Below are positions 8,797-17,020 of a stretch of 64,000 nt of DNA, piece by piece. Source of the DNA: Acidipropionibacterium sp. (GTDB lineage Bacteria; Actinomycetota; Actinomycetes; Propionibacteriales; Propionibacteriaceae). The stretch spans positions 248,001-312,000 of the forward strand of contig JALCLH010000004.1 in the NCBI GenBank assembly GCA_022647765.1, in the 5' to 3' direction. How positions within the stretch are numbered: the stretch's first letter is position 1; every line of letters begins with the position of its first letter. Made by a program: the position numbers and the translations under genes. The notes under the pieces are model-generated. The model was not told the DNA's origin and ran no database searches. It saw only the letters and a list, made by a program, of their open reading frames with translations.

Positions 8797-9817
8797 TTAG
8801 AAGGGCGTGGGCTCGTCGTCGACCGGCTTCGGCAGATCGCGCGAGCCCCCGATCCGGTGGTACATCACCAGATCCACGATGACGGCCACCATGATCGTCA
8901 GCACGGCTCCGACGAAGGTGAAGCCCATCCGCTCCCCATCGAGGAGCACCGTGCTCATTCCCGCGGAGTTCACCAGCACGACCGTCATGCTGAGGAAGAT
9001 GACGTACTGCCAGTACGGCTTCTTCGTGACGAAGAAGTACAGAAGCGCCCACAGAGTCACCATGCCGAGCATCAGCAGCACCGAGTCGGGCACCCCGATC
9101 AGGACCAGGATCGTCACGATGGCGAATCCGGCCGAATGTGCCCCCCACACGCTCCCACATCCTCCGCCAGTTCAGCGGCTCATTCGGATTCGCCAGCACA
9201 TAGAGCGTCAATGTCACCCACACCCAGTGCGAGTTCGGAAGGTACAGCATGAACAGCACGACGACCGCTGCGGAGACGAGTCCGAGAAGTGCTCCATAGA
9301 GGATGGGGGCCTTCCGGTCAGCAACCTCCTGCACCACGAGCTTGCGATCCCCCTCGACCCTGGTGGCGACGAACAGCGTCCACAGGCCGGCAAGAATAAC
9401 GATCGCAATCACCGCAAGGAGATAGGCGGCACTGATGCGCGGTGCGTCCTTGGTGAAGAGCGCTGGCGGATTCGCCATGAAGTAGGGCACCAGGATGGGC
9501 AGCTGCATCACCGCCCGGCGAACACCGCGGCTGGCCGCATAGCCGTATCCCAGGCCCAGGAGGAACACGAGCAGGGCCTGCAACCAGAGGTGGTTGTGGC
9601 ACAGGATGCCGAGGGCGCCGAGCACCGCGAGCGCGACAGTAATGATGATGCTCACCTTCGGGCCACCGGCCATCCACGCGAAGGTGGAGACCAGCACTCC
9701 GTACAGCGCCACACCGACGAACCCGGGCCACAGGAAGCTGAAGGGCAGGATCGGTATGGCAATGATGATGATGAGCAGCGCAATCTGAACGCCGAGAGGG
9801 AGACGTCTCACGGACAT
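8797..9817 (-). CDS. FUSC/aromatic-acid-exporter-like membrane protein, frameshifted
   Basis: Integral membrane protein of about 339 aa. Hydrophobic segments include VQIALLIIIIAIPILPFSFL, GALLGLVSAAVVVLFMLYL and, after the frame switch, GFAIVTILVLIGV and YVIFLSMTVVLVNSAGM. The motif RMWERV-G in mid-protein resembles the 'RxxxTxxG' boundary between the two halves of FUSC-type exporters. The two halves lie in different frames; removing one base from the run of six C (plus strand 9141-9146) gives ERVGAHSAGFAIV and a continuous protein. Function in export of aromatic acids or similar compounds is inferred from fold resemblance only. Confidence 0.68.
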
Positions 9818-9893
9818 AGACTATCGAATTCGACGCTCGTCTTGACGAGGCCCGATCAGGCAGACCGCACCGCTGACGCCGGGATCGCCGGCA

Positions 9894-12347
9894 TCAGAAG
9901 TGGATGAAGCCGTCGAAGCCGCTCGAACCACCGCTGTTCCAGTTGACGTAGCTGCGGGTGTCGTAGCCTTCGCGCACCAGGAAGTTGTACTCCGCGACGT
10001 CGATGGTGCCGTTCGCGTGAACAGCGGTGACGTAGGCCACGTGCCCAGCCGAACCGCTCGACCGCCATGCCACCGATCCGACCGTCGGCGTGTTGTTCAC
10101 GGTGATGCCCAGGCTCCGGGCCGCCGAGGCCCAGTTATTGGCATTGCCGAAGTGAACCCCGTTGTAGATGTTCTGAAAGCTGGAGTGCGAGGTATTGCTG
10201 CGCACCTGCCAGGCGACATAGGAGACGCACTGGCCCCAGTAGAACCCCCAGGGATCGACGCCGCCATAGCTGGGCACCGAAGAGTAGCTGCGCGGCGTGC
10301 TCGAGATGACGGTACCCGAGGAGCTGCTGGTCTTCTGGGCCGTGATCTTCGGCTTGGTCGATGACAGCAGGGACGACTTGATCCACCCCGGCTTCCCATC
10401 AAGCGACACCGGCGTCCACCCATTCACCGCCGCACCACGAGTCCCCACATACGCACCCTGAACCAACCGCCCCACCTTCCGGTACCCCGTACCGGCACCA
10501 GAACGCACATTCACATTCACAGTGGCATACACAATCCGGCTCGATGACCCAGAGGAGCTACTGCTAGGCGCAGTCACCTTCGGCTTGGTCGACGACAGCA
10601 GCGACGACTTGATCCACCCCGGCTTCCCATCAAGCGACACCGGCGTCCACCCATTCACCGCCGCACCACGAGTCCCCACATACGCGCCCTGAACCAACCG
10701 CCCCACCTTCTGATACCCCGTACCAGCACCAGAACGCACATTCACATTCACCGACGCGTACACAATCGCATTCCCCGCGTCTCCAGAGGAGTCCGAATCG
10801 GAGGAACTCGCGGGGTCGGCCGGGGTCTTGGGGGTTGTGCCGTCCGCTGTGGTCTGCTTCGGGTCCGCGTTCTCAGTGGTCTTCTGCGGGCGTTCCGTGC
10901 TCGCGACCGGCGGTCTCAGGCGCGCCGCCACCACCGTCTCCGGCTTGGTGGTGGATAGGAACTCCGACTTCACCCAGCCGGACGCCCCGGCAGCGGTCAC
11001 CGGCGTCCAGCCGTCCTTCCCGGGGCCGCGCAGCATCAGCTGGCTGTCGACCGGAAGCACGCCCAGCGACTTCTGATCGGTCCCGGCTGCGGTGCGGAGG
11101 TTGACATTGGCGGTGAGGTAGGCGCCGTGAACGGCTGGTGTGGAGCTGACGCTCGAGGCGCTGGCCGCCGGTGAAGGCGTTCCAGCCGAGGACGGAGCCT
11201 CTGCCGACGGCGATGAGCTGGCCGGGCTCGTTTCGGATGATGGCTTCGAGACGGGGCTCTCCGAGGGACGGTCGGTGGTGAGGTACTTCGCCTGGACCCA
11301 GCCGGTACGTCCGTCCAGCACGATCTGCTGGTAGTTGTTGGCGCTGCGGCTGGTCCGTTCCACCTGCTGCCCCGGCTTGAGAGTGGTGAGTTTCGGCAGA
11401 GATGCCGACGGGCCGCTGCGCACGTTCAGGTAGTCGGTGACCCACACCGTGTCCTGGGACTCGGACGATGTCTCGCCTTCCTCCGGCTTCGACGCGGTCG
11501 CGGTGGGGTGCAGTTCCTTGGTCTCCAGCTGGGGCTTGGCGGTGGAGCTGGCAGACGCCGAGCTCGTCGGGGTCGACGAGACGCTCGGTGTCGGGCTCGG
11601 AGTCTTGGTAGAAGTCTCGGCGGGCGTAGCCGTCCGAGTGGGAGTCACCGCCTCGGACGGCGTCTGGGACGGAGTCGGCGTCGCAGACTGAGTAGGCGTT
11701 GGCGTCTGAGACGGGGTGGGCGTTGGCATCTGAGTAGGCGAAGGGGTCGCGGTCCGAGTGGACGTGGGTGACGCCGAGCTGGCGTCCGGGGAAGGTGTGG
11801 GGGTCCCCGTCTCGGTCGGCGTCGCAGTCACGGAAGGCGTCGCGCTCTCGGAAGGCGTGGCCGTCTGAGTGGCAGCCGGCGTCTCGTCCTCCGACTCATC
11901 GTTCTGGTCGGCCGACGCCACCTCCTGGGAGTCGGCCTCGGACTGAGAATCCTCAGTGTCCTGCGAAGATGCCTCAACCGCCGGGTCGACCGCCCCGGCG
12001 TCGTCCGGTTGAGAGGCGCCCTGCTGAGCGGGAACATCCGCCCCGGCGTCCCCGGTGGGAGCTGCCGCCGTCGACGGCGACTGCGTCGCGGTGGCTGTGG
12101 CCACGGAGTTCGACGGCGTCGACGCGGCAGGCTTGGAGGGCGTGACCGTCGTCGACGGCATCGCCCCCCTCGGCTCGGTGAGCTGTCGCAGGGCGTCGCT
12201 CTGCTTGCGAGCGGTCGCACCCTCGTCGGTGCGGCGGTTCTCCTGACTGCTCGTTCCCTGGCTACCGCTCAAGGGAGCGCAGCCGGCAATGAGTCCCGCC
12301 GAGGCGATAGCCGCGACGCTGATCCGCAGCGCATGTGCCGATGCCAT
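9894..12347 (-). CDS. Lipoprotein with four SH3b repeats and a C-terminal CHAP amidase/peptidase domain
   Basis: Surface protein of 817 aa. The N-terminus is a lipoprotein signal ending SAGLIAGC, with lipidation expected at Cys23. Residues about 60-260 are a Pro/Ser/Thr-rich stalk with many TPTPSQTP-type units. Four SH3_3 (bacterial SH3) domains follow, each with a V-N-V-R-S-G-like core (DYLNVRSGPS, TANVNLRTAAG, then two copies of VNVNVRSGAGTGY). The C-terminal CHAP domain has the catalytic Cys in YWGQCVSYVAW and the His in SAGHVAYVT. Such proteins cleave peptidoglycan stem peptides or glycan-peptide bonds during growth and division. The third and fourth SH3 domains are nearly identical. The gene stands alone between a membrane-protein gene and tag. 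Confidence 0.92.
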   Translation of the reverse strand: MASAHALRISVAAIASAGLIAGCAPLSGSQGTSSQENRRTDEGATARKQSDALRQLTEPRGAMPSTTVTPSKPAASTPSNSVATATATQSPSTAAAPTGDAGADVPAQQGASQPDDAGAVDPAVEASSQDTEDSQSEADSQEVASADQNDESEDETPAATQTATPSESATPSVTATPTETGTPTPSPDASSASPTSTRTATPSPTQMPTPTPSQTPTPTQSATPTPSQTPSEAVTPTRTATPAETSTKTPSPTPSVSSTPTSSASASSTAKPQLETKELHPTATASKPEEGETSSESQDTVWVTDYLNVRSGPSASLPKLTTLKPGQQVERTSRSANNYQQIVLDGRTGWVQAKYLTTDRPSESPVSKPSSETSPASSSPSAEAPSSAGTPSPAASASSVSSTPAVHGAYLTANVNLRTAAGTDQKSLGVLPVDSQLMLRGPGKDGWTPVTAAGASGWVKSEFLSTTKPETVVAARLRPPVASTERPQKTTENADPKQTTADGTTPKTPADPASSSDSDSSGDAGNAIVYASVNVNVRSGAGTGYQKVGRLVQGAYVGTRGAAVNGWTPVSLDGKPGWIKSSLLSSTKPKVTAPSSSSSGSSSRIVYATVNVNVRSGAGTGYRKVGRLVQGAYVGTRGAAVNGWTPVSLDGKPGWIKSSLLSSTKPKITAQKTSSSSGTVISSTPRSYSSVPSYGGVDPWGFYWGQCVSYVAWQVRSNTSHSSFQNIYNGVHFGNANNWASAARSLGITVNNTPTVGSVAWRSSGSAGHVAYVTAVHANGTIDVAEYNFLVREGYDTRSYVNWNSGGSSGFDGFIHF
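10347..10767. repeat. Recently duplicated SH3b-encoding segment
   Basis: Two direct copies of about 190 bp start at 10347 and 10578, offset by 231 bp (77 codons). They differ at only a handful of positions and encode the third and fourth SH3 domains of the CHAP lipoprotein. The near-identity implies a recent duplication or ongoing gene conversion. Confidence 0.9.
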
Positions 12348-12687
12348 CAGTCATACTTCCTTTCGCCGGGCGACCCTTGTACGACAACGGGAAATGTACG
12401 TGACGAAGGCGCCCTCTGACCACCCCGACCAACCCCTCGGACACCTCCGAGAATTCGACACGCCACCTGCGGGGTAAGAAGAACATAGGTGTAATTCAGA
12501 ATCCTGTGAATTTCCTGTCCCCATCATCTACAGGGCTGTGACAAGGAGTTTTACTGCCGAAGAAGGTCATTTTGGCAACCTCTCGACGCGAGACCCGGCA
12601 GCTGTCGATGAATCTGAGAAGTCCTCAGATCCCTCAAGTAATACTTGAGGGGTGGTTCATTGTCGGAATTCCCGATCGAGATCGCAG
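12348..12687. other. Intergenic region between tag and the CHAP lipoprotein
   Basis: About 340 bp, more AT-rich than its surroundings, with no convincing coding frame. It should hold the lipoprotein promoter and leader and the end of the tag transcript. A c-di-AMP (ydaO-type) riboswitch, common before actinobacterial wall hydrolases, was looked for by eye and not recognised. The one clear structure is the palindrome annotated separately. Confidence 0.5.
12631..12651. terminator. Perfect 9-bp palindrome downstream of tag
   Basis: CCCTCAAGT and ACTTGAGGG are separated by three bases. It lies 37 bp past the tag stop on the minus strand, where a transcription-terminating hairpin would be expected. 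No strong U-run follows, so it could instead be an operator or part of the lipoprotein leader. Confidence 0.5.
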
Positions 12688-13359
12688 TCAGAAACCTGTG
12701 ATTTCCGGTCTCTCCCCGGATGCGGGAGATGCGGGAGGTACGGCTCTGGTCCCCTGGTCGGTCCACACCCCAGAACTCCCGCGGCGCCACGAGCCCACCA
12801 GGTGGGTGTCGACGATGCCGACCGCCTCCATCAGGGCGTACATAGTGGTCGGGCCGACGAATCTGAACCCCCGGGCGCGAAGCTCCTTGGCCAGCGCCCT
12901 GGACTCCGGCGAGACGGTCGGAATCTCCGCCGCAGTGCGCGGAGCGGGCGTGGTCTCCGGCTGGAACGACCAGATGAGGTCTGCCAGACCACCGTCGGCC
13001 CGCAGCGCGATCGTGGCCCGCGCATTCTGGATGGTCGCGTCGATCTTGAGCCTGTTGCGCACGATCGACGTGTCGTTCATCAGGCGCTCGACGTCGTCGG
13101 CGGCGAACCGCGAAACGACCTCCGGCCGGAAGTCACGGAAGGCGCGACGAAACCCCTCGCGCTTGCGCAGAATGGTCAACCAGGAGAGGCCGGACTGGAA
13201 GGCCTCCAGGCTGAGCCTCTCGAACAGTCCACGCTCATCGCGGACCGGCATGCCCCACTCACGGTCGTAGTACTCGCACAGCAACGGGTCCGACATGGCC
13301 CAGGCTGGCCGAGCCAACCCGTCCCGACCCACAACAAGGTCCCTTCCCACGAGGCACAC
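12688..13359 (-). CDS. tag: DNA-3-methyladenine glycosylase I
   Basis: Base-excision repair glycosylase that removes 3-methyladenine from alkylated DNA. Family landmarks are LLCEYYDREWGMPVRDE near the N-terminus, the catalytic-region FERLSLEAFQSGLSWLTIL and the C-terminal RFVGPTTMYALMEAVGIVDTHLVGS. E. coli Tag binds zinc through two Cys and two His. Here the N-terminal Cys is absent (ARPAW), the first His is Tyr (YYD), and the last Cys position is not Cys; only the His in DTHLVG remains. The enzyme therefore looks like a zinc-free variant. The start is uncertain: 13359 is the longest frame and in-frame GTG codons follow. The neighbour at 13397 is divergent. Confidence 0.88.
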   Translation of the reverse strand: MCLVGRDLVVGRDGLARPAWAMSDPLLCEYYDREWGMPVRDERGLFERLSLEAFQSGLSWLTILRKREGFRRAFRDFRPEVVSRFAADDVERLMNDTSIVRNRLKIDATIQNARATIALRADGGLADLIWSFQPETTPAPRTAAEIPTVSPESRALAKELRARGFRFVGPTTMYALMEAVGIVDTHLVGSWRRGSSGVWTDQGTRAVPPASPASGERPEITGF

Positions 13360-13396
13360 ATTACTGGTCGGTCCCTCGAGCGCTAGTCTTCACCGC

Positions 13397-13846
13397 ATGA
13401 GGGAGATCCTCGCGTCACAGCCGACACAGGCGCCGGAACATCGCATGATGCCACGGTGGGCGCTGTTGTGCGCCGCACTCCTGGCCATCACCTCGATGGT
13501 GGCGGCGGCGATCGGCTGGAGCCTGTCCTCCTGGCTCCACACCCAGGGAGGCCCGACTCCCATGACGGTCCCCGAGCTCAGCGGGCTCGCGACCACCTGG
13601 GGGGCTCTGCTGATCGTCCCGTGGGCGGGACTCATCGGGGCGGTGTCCACCACCGGCCTGTGGCCCCGCTGGCAGAAGGTGGCGTTCTGCCTGGCTCCCC
13701 TGCAGATCATCATGGTGGCCGCCGTGCTGTCCTTCCTGCCCACCCTGGCACTGCTGGTCTGCAGCGCCGCCGCCCTTGCGCTCCTGGCCTGGATGCTCCG
13801 CTCCGGAGTGGCACGGGCGAGGGTGTCGGCGGCTCAGCGCAGCTGA
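13397..13846 (+). CDS. Small integral membrane protein of unknown function
   Basis: Protein of 149 aa, not recognised. It contains about four hydrophobic segments: WALLCAALLAITSMVAAAIGW, WGALLIVPWAGLIGAV, KVAFCLAPLQIIMVAAVLSFL and ALLVCSAAALALLAWML. Codon use is typical of the window. The ATG at 13397 was preferred because upstream codons overlap the divergent tag promoter; an ATG at 13445 is possible. The last 13 bp overlap the convergent lysG end. Confidence 0.6.
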   Translation: MREILASQPTQAPEHRMMPRWALLCAALLAITSMVAAAIGWSLSSWLHTQGGPTPMTVPELSGLATTWGALLIVPWAGLIGAVSTTGLWPRWQKVAFCLAPLQIIMVAAVLSFLPTLALLVCSAAALALLAWMLRSGVARARVSAAQRS

Positions 13847-14703
13847 GCACCGGCGGCGTCCAGGACGGCGCGGGTCAGCCGGTCCAGCCTCGCGGTGTGC
13901 ACCGACCAGCACTGCCAGTACAGCTCGACATCTCGCCATCGGGGGTTCAGCCGGATCAGGGTGCCGTCGTCGAGATGCGAGAGGGCCTGCGCCTCGGGCA
14001 CCAGCCCCCATCCCATCCCGGCCAGCACCGCCGCCAGAAAGGCCTCCGAGGAGGGCAGTCGGTGACAACGGACCGATTCGGTCGGCTTGAGCCCTTGGAC
14101 GCCGGCGCTGCCGAGGAACCGGCTCTGCATCACATCCTTGGCGTTGAACTCGATGACCGGCAGCCGCGCCAGGTCCGGTGGCGGCGTCCTCCCCGCCAAC
14201 AGGGCCGGGGCGGCGACCGGCAGGTAGCGCATCACGCCGAGCCGCCGCGAGCGGCAGCCGGACGCGGCCTGGCGAGAAGTGGTCACCGCCGCCATCGCCT
14301 CACCGCGCTGCAGGACCGCCCGGGTGTACTCCTCGTCCTCGACCTGGATCCGCAGCTCGGTGTCGGTCCATCTCGCGGCCTCGGGCAGGACGCCGCGAAA
14401 CCAGGTCGCCAACGAGTCGGCGTTCACCACGATGTCGAGGGGCCGGGCCATCTCCGCCTCCAGAGCGGCGTCCGCCTCGGCCTCGATCTCCTCGAACTGG
14501 CGGGCCATCCGGGCGAGCACCTCCCCCGACGCAGTGGGGGTGCAGGGCCGGCCGCGGACGACGAGGATCTGGCCGGTGTCGGCCTCCAGAGCCTTGATCC
14601 GCTGGCTCACCGCCGACGGTGTGAGGTGCAGCCGGTCGGCGGCAGCGCCGAAGCCTCCCTCGTCCAGGACGGCGGCCAGGGTGCGCAGATACTCGCGGTT
14701 CAT
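13834..14703 (-). CDS. lysG: LysR-type regulator of the lysine/arginine exporter (LysG/ArgP-like)
   Basis: LysR-family regulator of 289 aa. The N-terminal winged helix-turn-helix is GGFGAAADRLHLTPSAVSQR. The effector-binding domain follows (LDIVVNADSLATWFRGVLP), with the pattern typical of ArgP/LysG regulators that sense lysine and arginine. It is divergent from lysE, the classic lysG-lysE arrangement, so its probable role is to activate the exporter when basic amino acids accumulate. The start ATG has AGGA upstream. The neighbouring palindrome at 14721 is the expected binding site. Confidence 0.9.
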   Translation of the reverse strand: MNREYLRTLAAVLDEGGFGAAADRLHLTPSAVSQRIKALEADTGQILVVRGRPCTPTASGEVLARMARQFEEIEAEADAALEAEMARPLDIVVNADSLATWFRGVLPEAARWTDTELRIQVEDEEYTRAVLQRGEAMAAVTTSRQAASGCRSRRLGVMRYLPVAAPALLAGRTPPPDLARLPVIEFNAKDVMQSRFLGSAGVQGLKPTESVRCHRLPSSEAFLAAVLAGMGWGLVPEAQALSHLDDGTLIRLNPRWRDVELYWQCWSVHTARLDRLTRAVLDAAGAQLR

Positions 14704-14720
14704 GAAGGAATCCTAATCGC

Positions 14721-14748
14721 CATGAAGAATATTTCGCTGTACTTCATG
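14721..14748. promoter_or_regulatory. Probable LysG operator in the lysG-lysE intergenic region
   Basis: CATGAAG and CTTCATG are separated by 14 AT-rich bases in a 70-bp divergent intergenic region. An interrupted dyad with an AT-rich centre is the usual form of a LysR-family binding site, and no other palindrome competes. Confidence 0.65.
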
Positions 14749-14773
14749 ATGTGTCGCTCATAGCCTGTCCGAC

Positions 14774-15370
14774 GTGACCACCTATCTCGCGGGCCTGGCG
14801 ACCGGACTCGGCCTCATCATCGCGATCGGAGCGCAGAACGCCTTCGTCATCCGTCAGGGGCTCCGGCGCGACCAGGTGGCGGCCGTGGTGGCCATCTGCT
14901 TCCTCAGCGATGTCATGTTCATCTGCGCCGGGACGGCCGGAATCGGCGCCCTGATGGCCCATGCCGACTGGTTGCTGGTGGGGCTGCGATGGGTCGGGGC
15001 GGCCTATCTGGCGTGGTTCGGGGTGAGCAGCCTGAGACAGGCGGCGCATCCGGGGGCGTTGGAGGCCCGTGGACCGGCCGGTGACCGCCGCGCGGTGCTT
15101 CTGGGCTGCCTGGCGGTCACCTGGCTCAACCCGCACGTCTATCTGGACACCGTCGTGATGCTGGGCACGATCGCCAATCAGCACGGGCATCCCGGCCGTT
15201 GGATCTTCGCCGCCGGGGCGATCACCGGGAGCCTGACCTGGTTCTCGGCACTCGGCTTCGGGGCCCGCGCCCTGGCCGGGCCGCTGTCCAGCCCCCGGGT
15301 GTGGCGGGGGCTGGACCTGGCGATCGGCCTGATGATGCTCTACCTGGCGGTGCGGCTGCTGCTGGGCTGA
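14774..15370 (+). CDS. lysE: LysE/ArgO family basic amino-acid exporter
   Basis: Membrane exporter of 198 aa for lysine and/or arginine. The family signature GAQNAFVIRQGLRRDQV lies after the first helix, and NPHVYLDTVVMLG matches the conserved NPHVYLDT motif of the LysE/ArgO group. Six hydrophobic segments are evident, the normal topology and length. The start is GTG at 14774. It is divergent from lysG. The last 31 bp overlap the end of the convergent pdxT. Confidence 0.95.
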   Translation: MTTYLAGLATGLGLIIAIGAQNAFVIRQGLRRDQVAAVVAICFLSDVMFICAGTAGIGALMAHADWLLVGLRWVGAAYLAWFGVSSLRQAAHPGALEARGPAGDRRAVLLGCLAVTWLNPHVYLDTVVMLGTIANQHGHPGRWIFAAGAITGSLTWFSALGFGARALAGPLSSPRVWRGLDLAIGLMMLYLAVRLLLG

Positions 15371-16011
15371 ACACTGCTGGGCCGAGCACCCCGCCAGGAG
15401 TCCACCCAGGCCCGGTGCAGCCGGACGTCGTCGGTCTGCTCGGGGTGGAACGCGTAGCCGGTGATCGCACCCTGCCGCACCCCGACGATCCGGCCATCGT
15501 CCAGCCTGCTGATCACCCGGGCCTCCGGTCCCACCTCGACCACCACCGGGGCCCGGATGAAGGTGGCGGGCACCGGATCGGCCACCCCGTCGACACTCAG
15601 CCGGGTCTCGAAGGAGTCGAGCTGGCTGCCGAAGGCGTTGCGCGCCACCGTCGCGTCGAGCAGCCCGAGGGTCTGCTGGCCCGGGGCGGCGTCGACGATG
15701 CGGTCGGCCAGGTAGATGAGCCCGGCGCAGGTCGCCAGAGTGGGCAGGCCCGCCGCGATGGCGGCCCTGAGCGGATCGGCCAGCCCGAAGATCCGGGCCA
15801 GCTTGTCGAAGACGGTGGACTCCCCGCCGGGCAGGACGATGGCGTCCAGTCCGTCGAGGTCCGCCGGCCTGCGCACCAGCGCGGTCTCGACGCCGATCCG
15901 GTGCAGGGCCGCGACGTGCTCGGCCACCCCTCCCTGCAGGGCCAGGACGCCGACCCTGACCGGCTGTTTCCTTGGCTGGTTCCCCGGCTGTGCCGCCGTC
16001 AGGGCGCTCAC
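15340..16011 (-). CDS. pdxT: Pyridoxal 5'-phosphate synthase glutaminase subunit
   Basis: Class I glutaminase of 223 aa that hydrolyses glutamine and channels ammonia to PdxS for PLP synthesis. Visible motifs are [13 protein letters not shown] at the N-terminus, LPGGEST, the nucleophile [10 protein letters not shown] and the catalytic His-Glu in FHPEQT. The start is GTG at 16011, overlapping the pdxS stop as GTGA, so the two subunits are translationally coupled. The 3' end overlaps lysE on the other strand. Confidence 0.96.
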   Translation of the reverse strand: MSALTAAQPGNQPRKQPVRVGVLALQGGVAEHVAALHRIGVETALVRRPADLDGLDAIVLPGGESTVFDKLARIFGLADPLRAAIAAGLPTLATCAGLIYLADRIVDAAPGQQTLGLLDATVARNAFGSQLDSFETRLSVDGVADPVPATFIRAPVVVEVGPEARVISRLDDGRIVGVRQGAITGYAFHPEQTDDVRLHRAWVDSWRGARPSSVQPSSSRTAR

Positions 16012-16940
16012 CAGCCGCGCTCGGCGAGGCGGTGCGGGGCGGGCACGTCGGCGACGTTGATGCCGACCATCGCCTCGCCCAGGTTCCGGGAGACCTCGGC
16101 GATGGTGGCCGGGTCGTCGTAGGCGGCAGTGGCCTTGACGATGGCGGCGGCGCGCTTGGCCGGATCGCCGGACTTGAAGATCCCCGATCCGACGAAGACC
16201 CCCTCGGCGCCCATCTGCATCACCAGGGCCGCATCGGCCGGGGTGGCGACGCCGCCGGCCACGAACAGCACCACCGGCAGCTTCCCGTTCTGGGCCACCT
16301 CGCGCACCAGGTCGTAGGGTGCCTGAAGCTCCTTGGCGGCGACGTAGAGCTGGTCGGCGTCCATGCTGCGCAGGTTGTTGATCTGGCTGCGGATGGTCCG
16401 CAGATGCTTGACCGCCTCGGAGACGTCGCCGGTGCCGGCCTCTCCCTTGGAGCGGATCATCGCAGCCCCCTCGGTGATCCGGCGCAGCGCCTCGCCCAGG
16501 TTGGTGGCGCCACAGACGAAGGGGACGTCGAAGGCCCACTTGTCGATGTGGTTGGCGTAGTCGGCGGGGCTGAGCACCTCGGACTCGTCGATGTAGTCGA
16601 CCTTGAGGGCGGACAGCACCTGGGCCTCGACGAAGTGGCCGATCCGGGCCTTGGCCATCACTGGGATGGAGACCGCGTCGATGATCCCCTCGATGAGGTC
16701 GGGATCGCTCATCCGCGCCACTCCGCCCTGAGCGCGGATATCGGCGGGGACCCGCTCCAGGGCCATCACCGCCACGGCTCCGGCGTCCTCGGCGATCCGG
16801 GCCTGCTCGGGGGTGACGACGTCCATGATGACGCCACCCTTGAGCATGTCGGCAAGGCCCCTCTTGACCCGCGTGGTGCCCGTGGCGGGCGTTGCCTGTG
16901 TGCTGGTTCCTACAGTGCTGTCATTTGCCATGGTTTCCAT
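16008..16940 (-). CDS. pdxS: Pyridoxal 5'-phosphate synthase, synthase subunit
   Basis: PLP synthase of about 310 aa, which builds pyridoxal phosphate from ribose 5-phosphate, glyceraldehyde 3-phosphate and PdxT-derived ammonia. Conserved segments include [24 protein letters not shown], with the imine-forming Lys region KARIGH, and [27 protein letters not shown]. Start candidates are ATG at 16940 and 16931. The gene leads a pdxS-pdxT operon and is divergent from pdxR, whose product probably controls it. Confidence 0.97.
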   Translation of the reverse strand: METMANDSTVGTSTQATPATGTTRVKRGLADMLKGGVIMDVVTPEQARIAEDAGAVAVMALERVPADIRAQGGVARMSDPDLIEGIIDAVSIPVMAKARIGHFVEAQVLSALKVDYIDESEVLSPADYANHIDKWAFDVPFVCGATNLGEALRRITEGAAMIRSKGEAGTGDVSEAVKHLRTIRSQINNLRSMDADQLYVAAKELQAPYDLVREVAQNGKLPVVLFVAGGVATPADAALVMQMGAEGVFVGSGIFKSGDPAKRAAAIVKATAAYDDPATIAEVSRNLGEAMVGINVADVPAPHRLAERGW

Positions 16941-16952
16941 CCAAGCCCTGAT

Positions 16953-16995
16953 AAGTGGCCTATTCCAAGATCCAAATCAGACCAGTTGCACTGGT
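16953..16995. promoter_or_regulatory. Probable PdxR operator region between pdxS and pdxR
   Basis: Two elements fit here. AAGTGGCCTA at 16953-16962 resembles, as I recall it, the AAAGTGG-CTA motif reported for corynebacterial PdxR. A perfect dyad, ACCAGT-TGC-ACTGGT, lies at 16981-16995. Both fall inside the 80-bp divergent promoter region. Confidence 0.55.
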
Positions 16996-17020
16996 CCACA
17001 TTCGCGCGCAGACTGGGCGG

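Noticed and set aside
12348-12687. c-di-AMP (ydaO-type) riboswitch upstream of the CHAP lipoprotein
   Set aside because: The position is typical, but the conserved core of that riboswitch could not be found on either strand.
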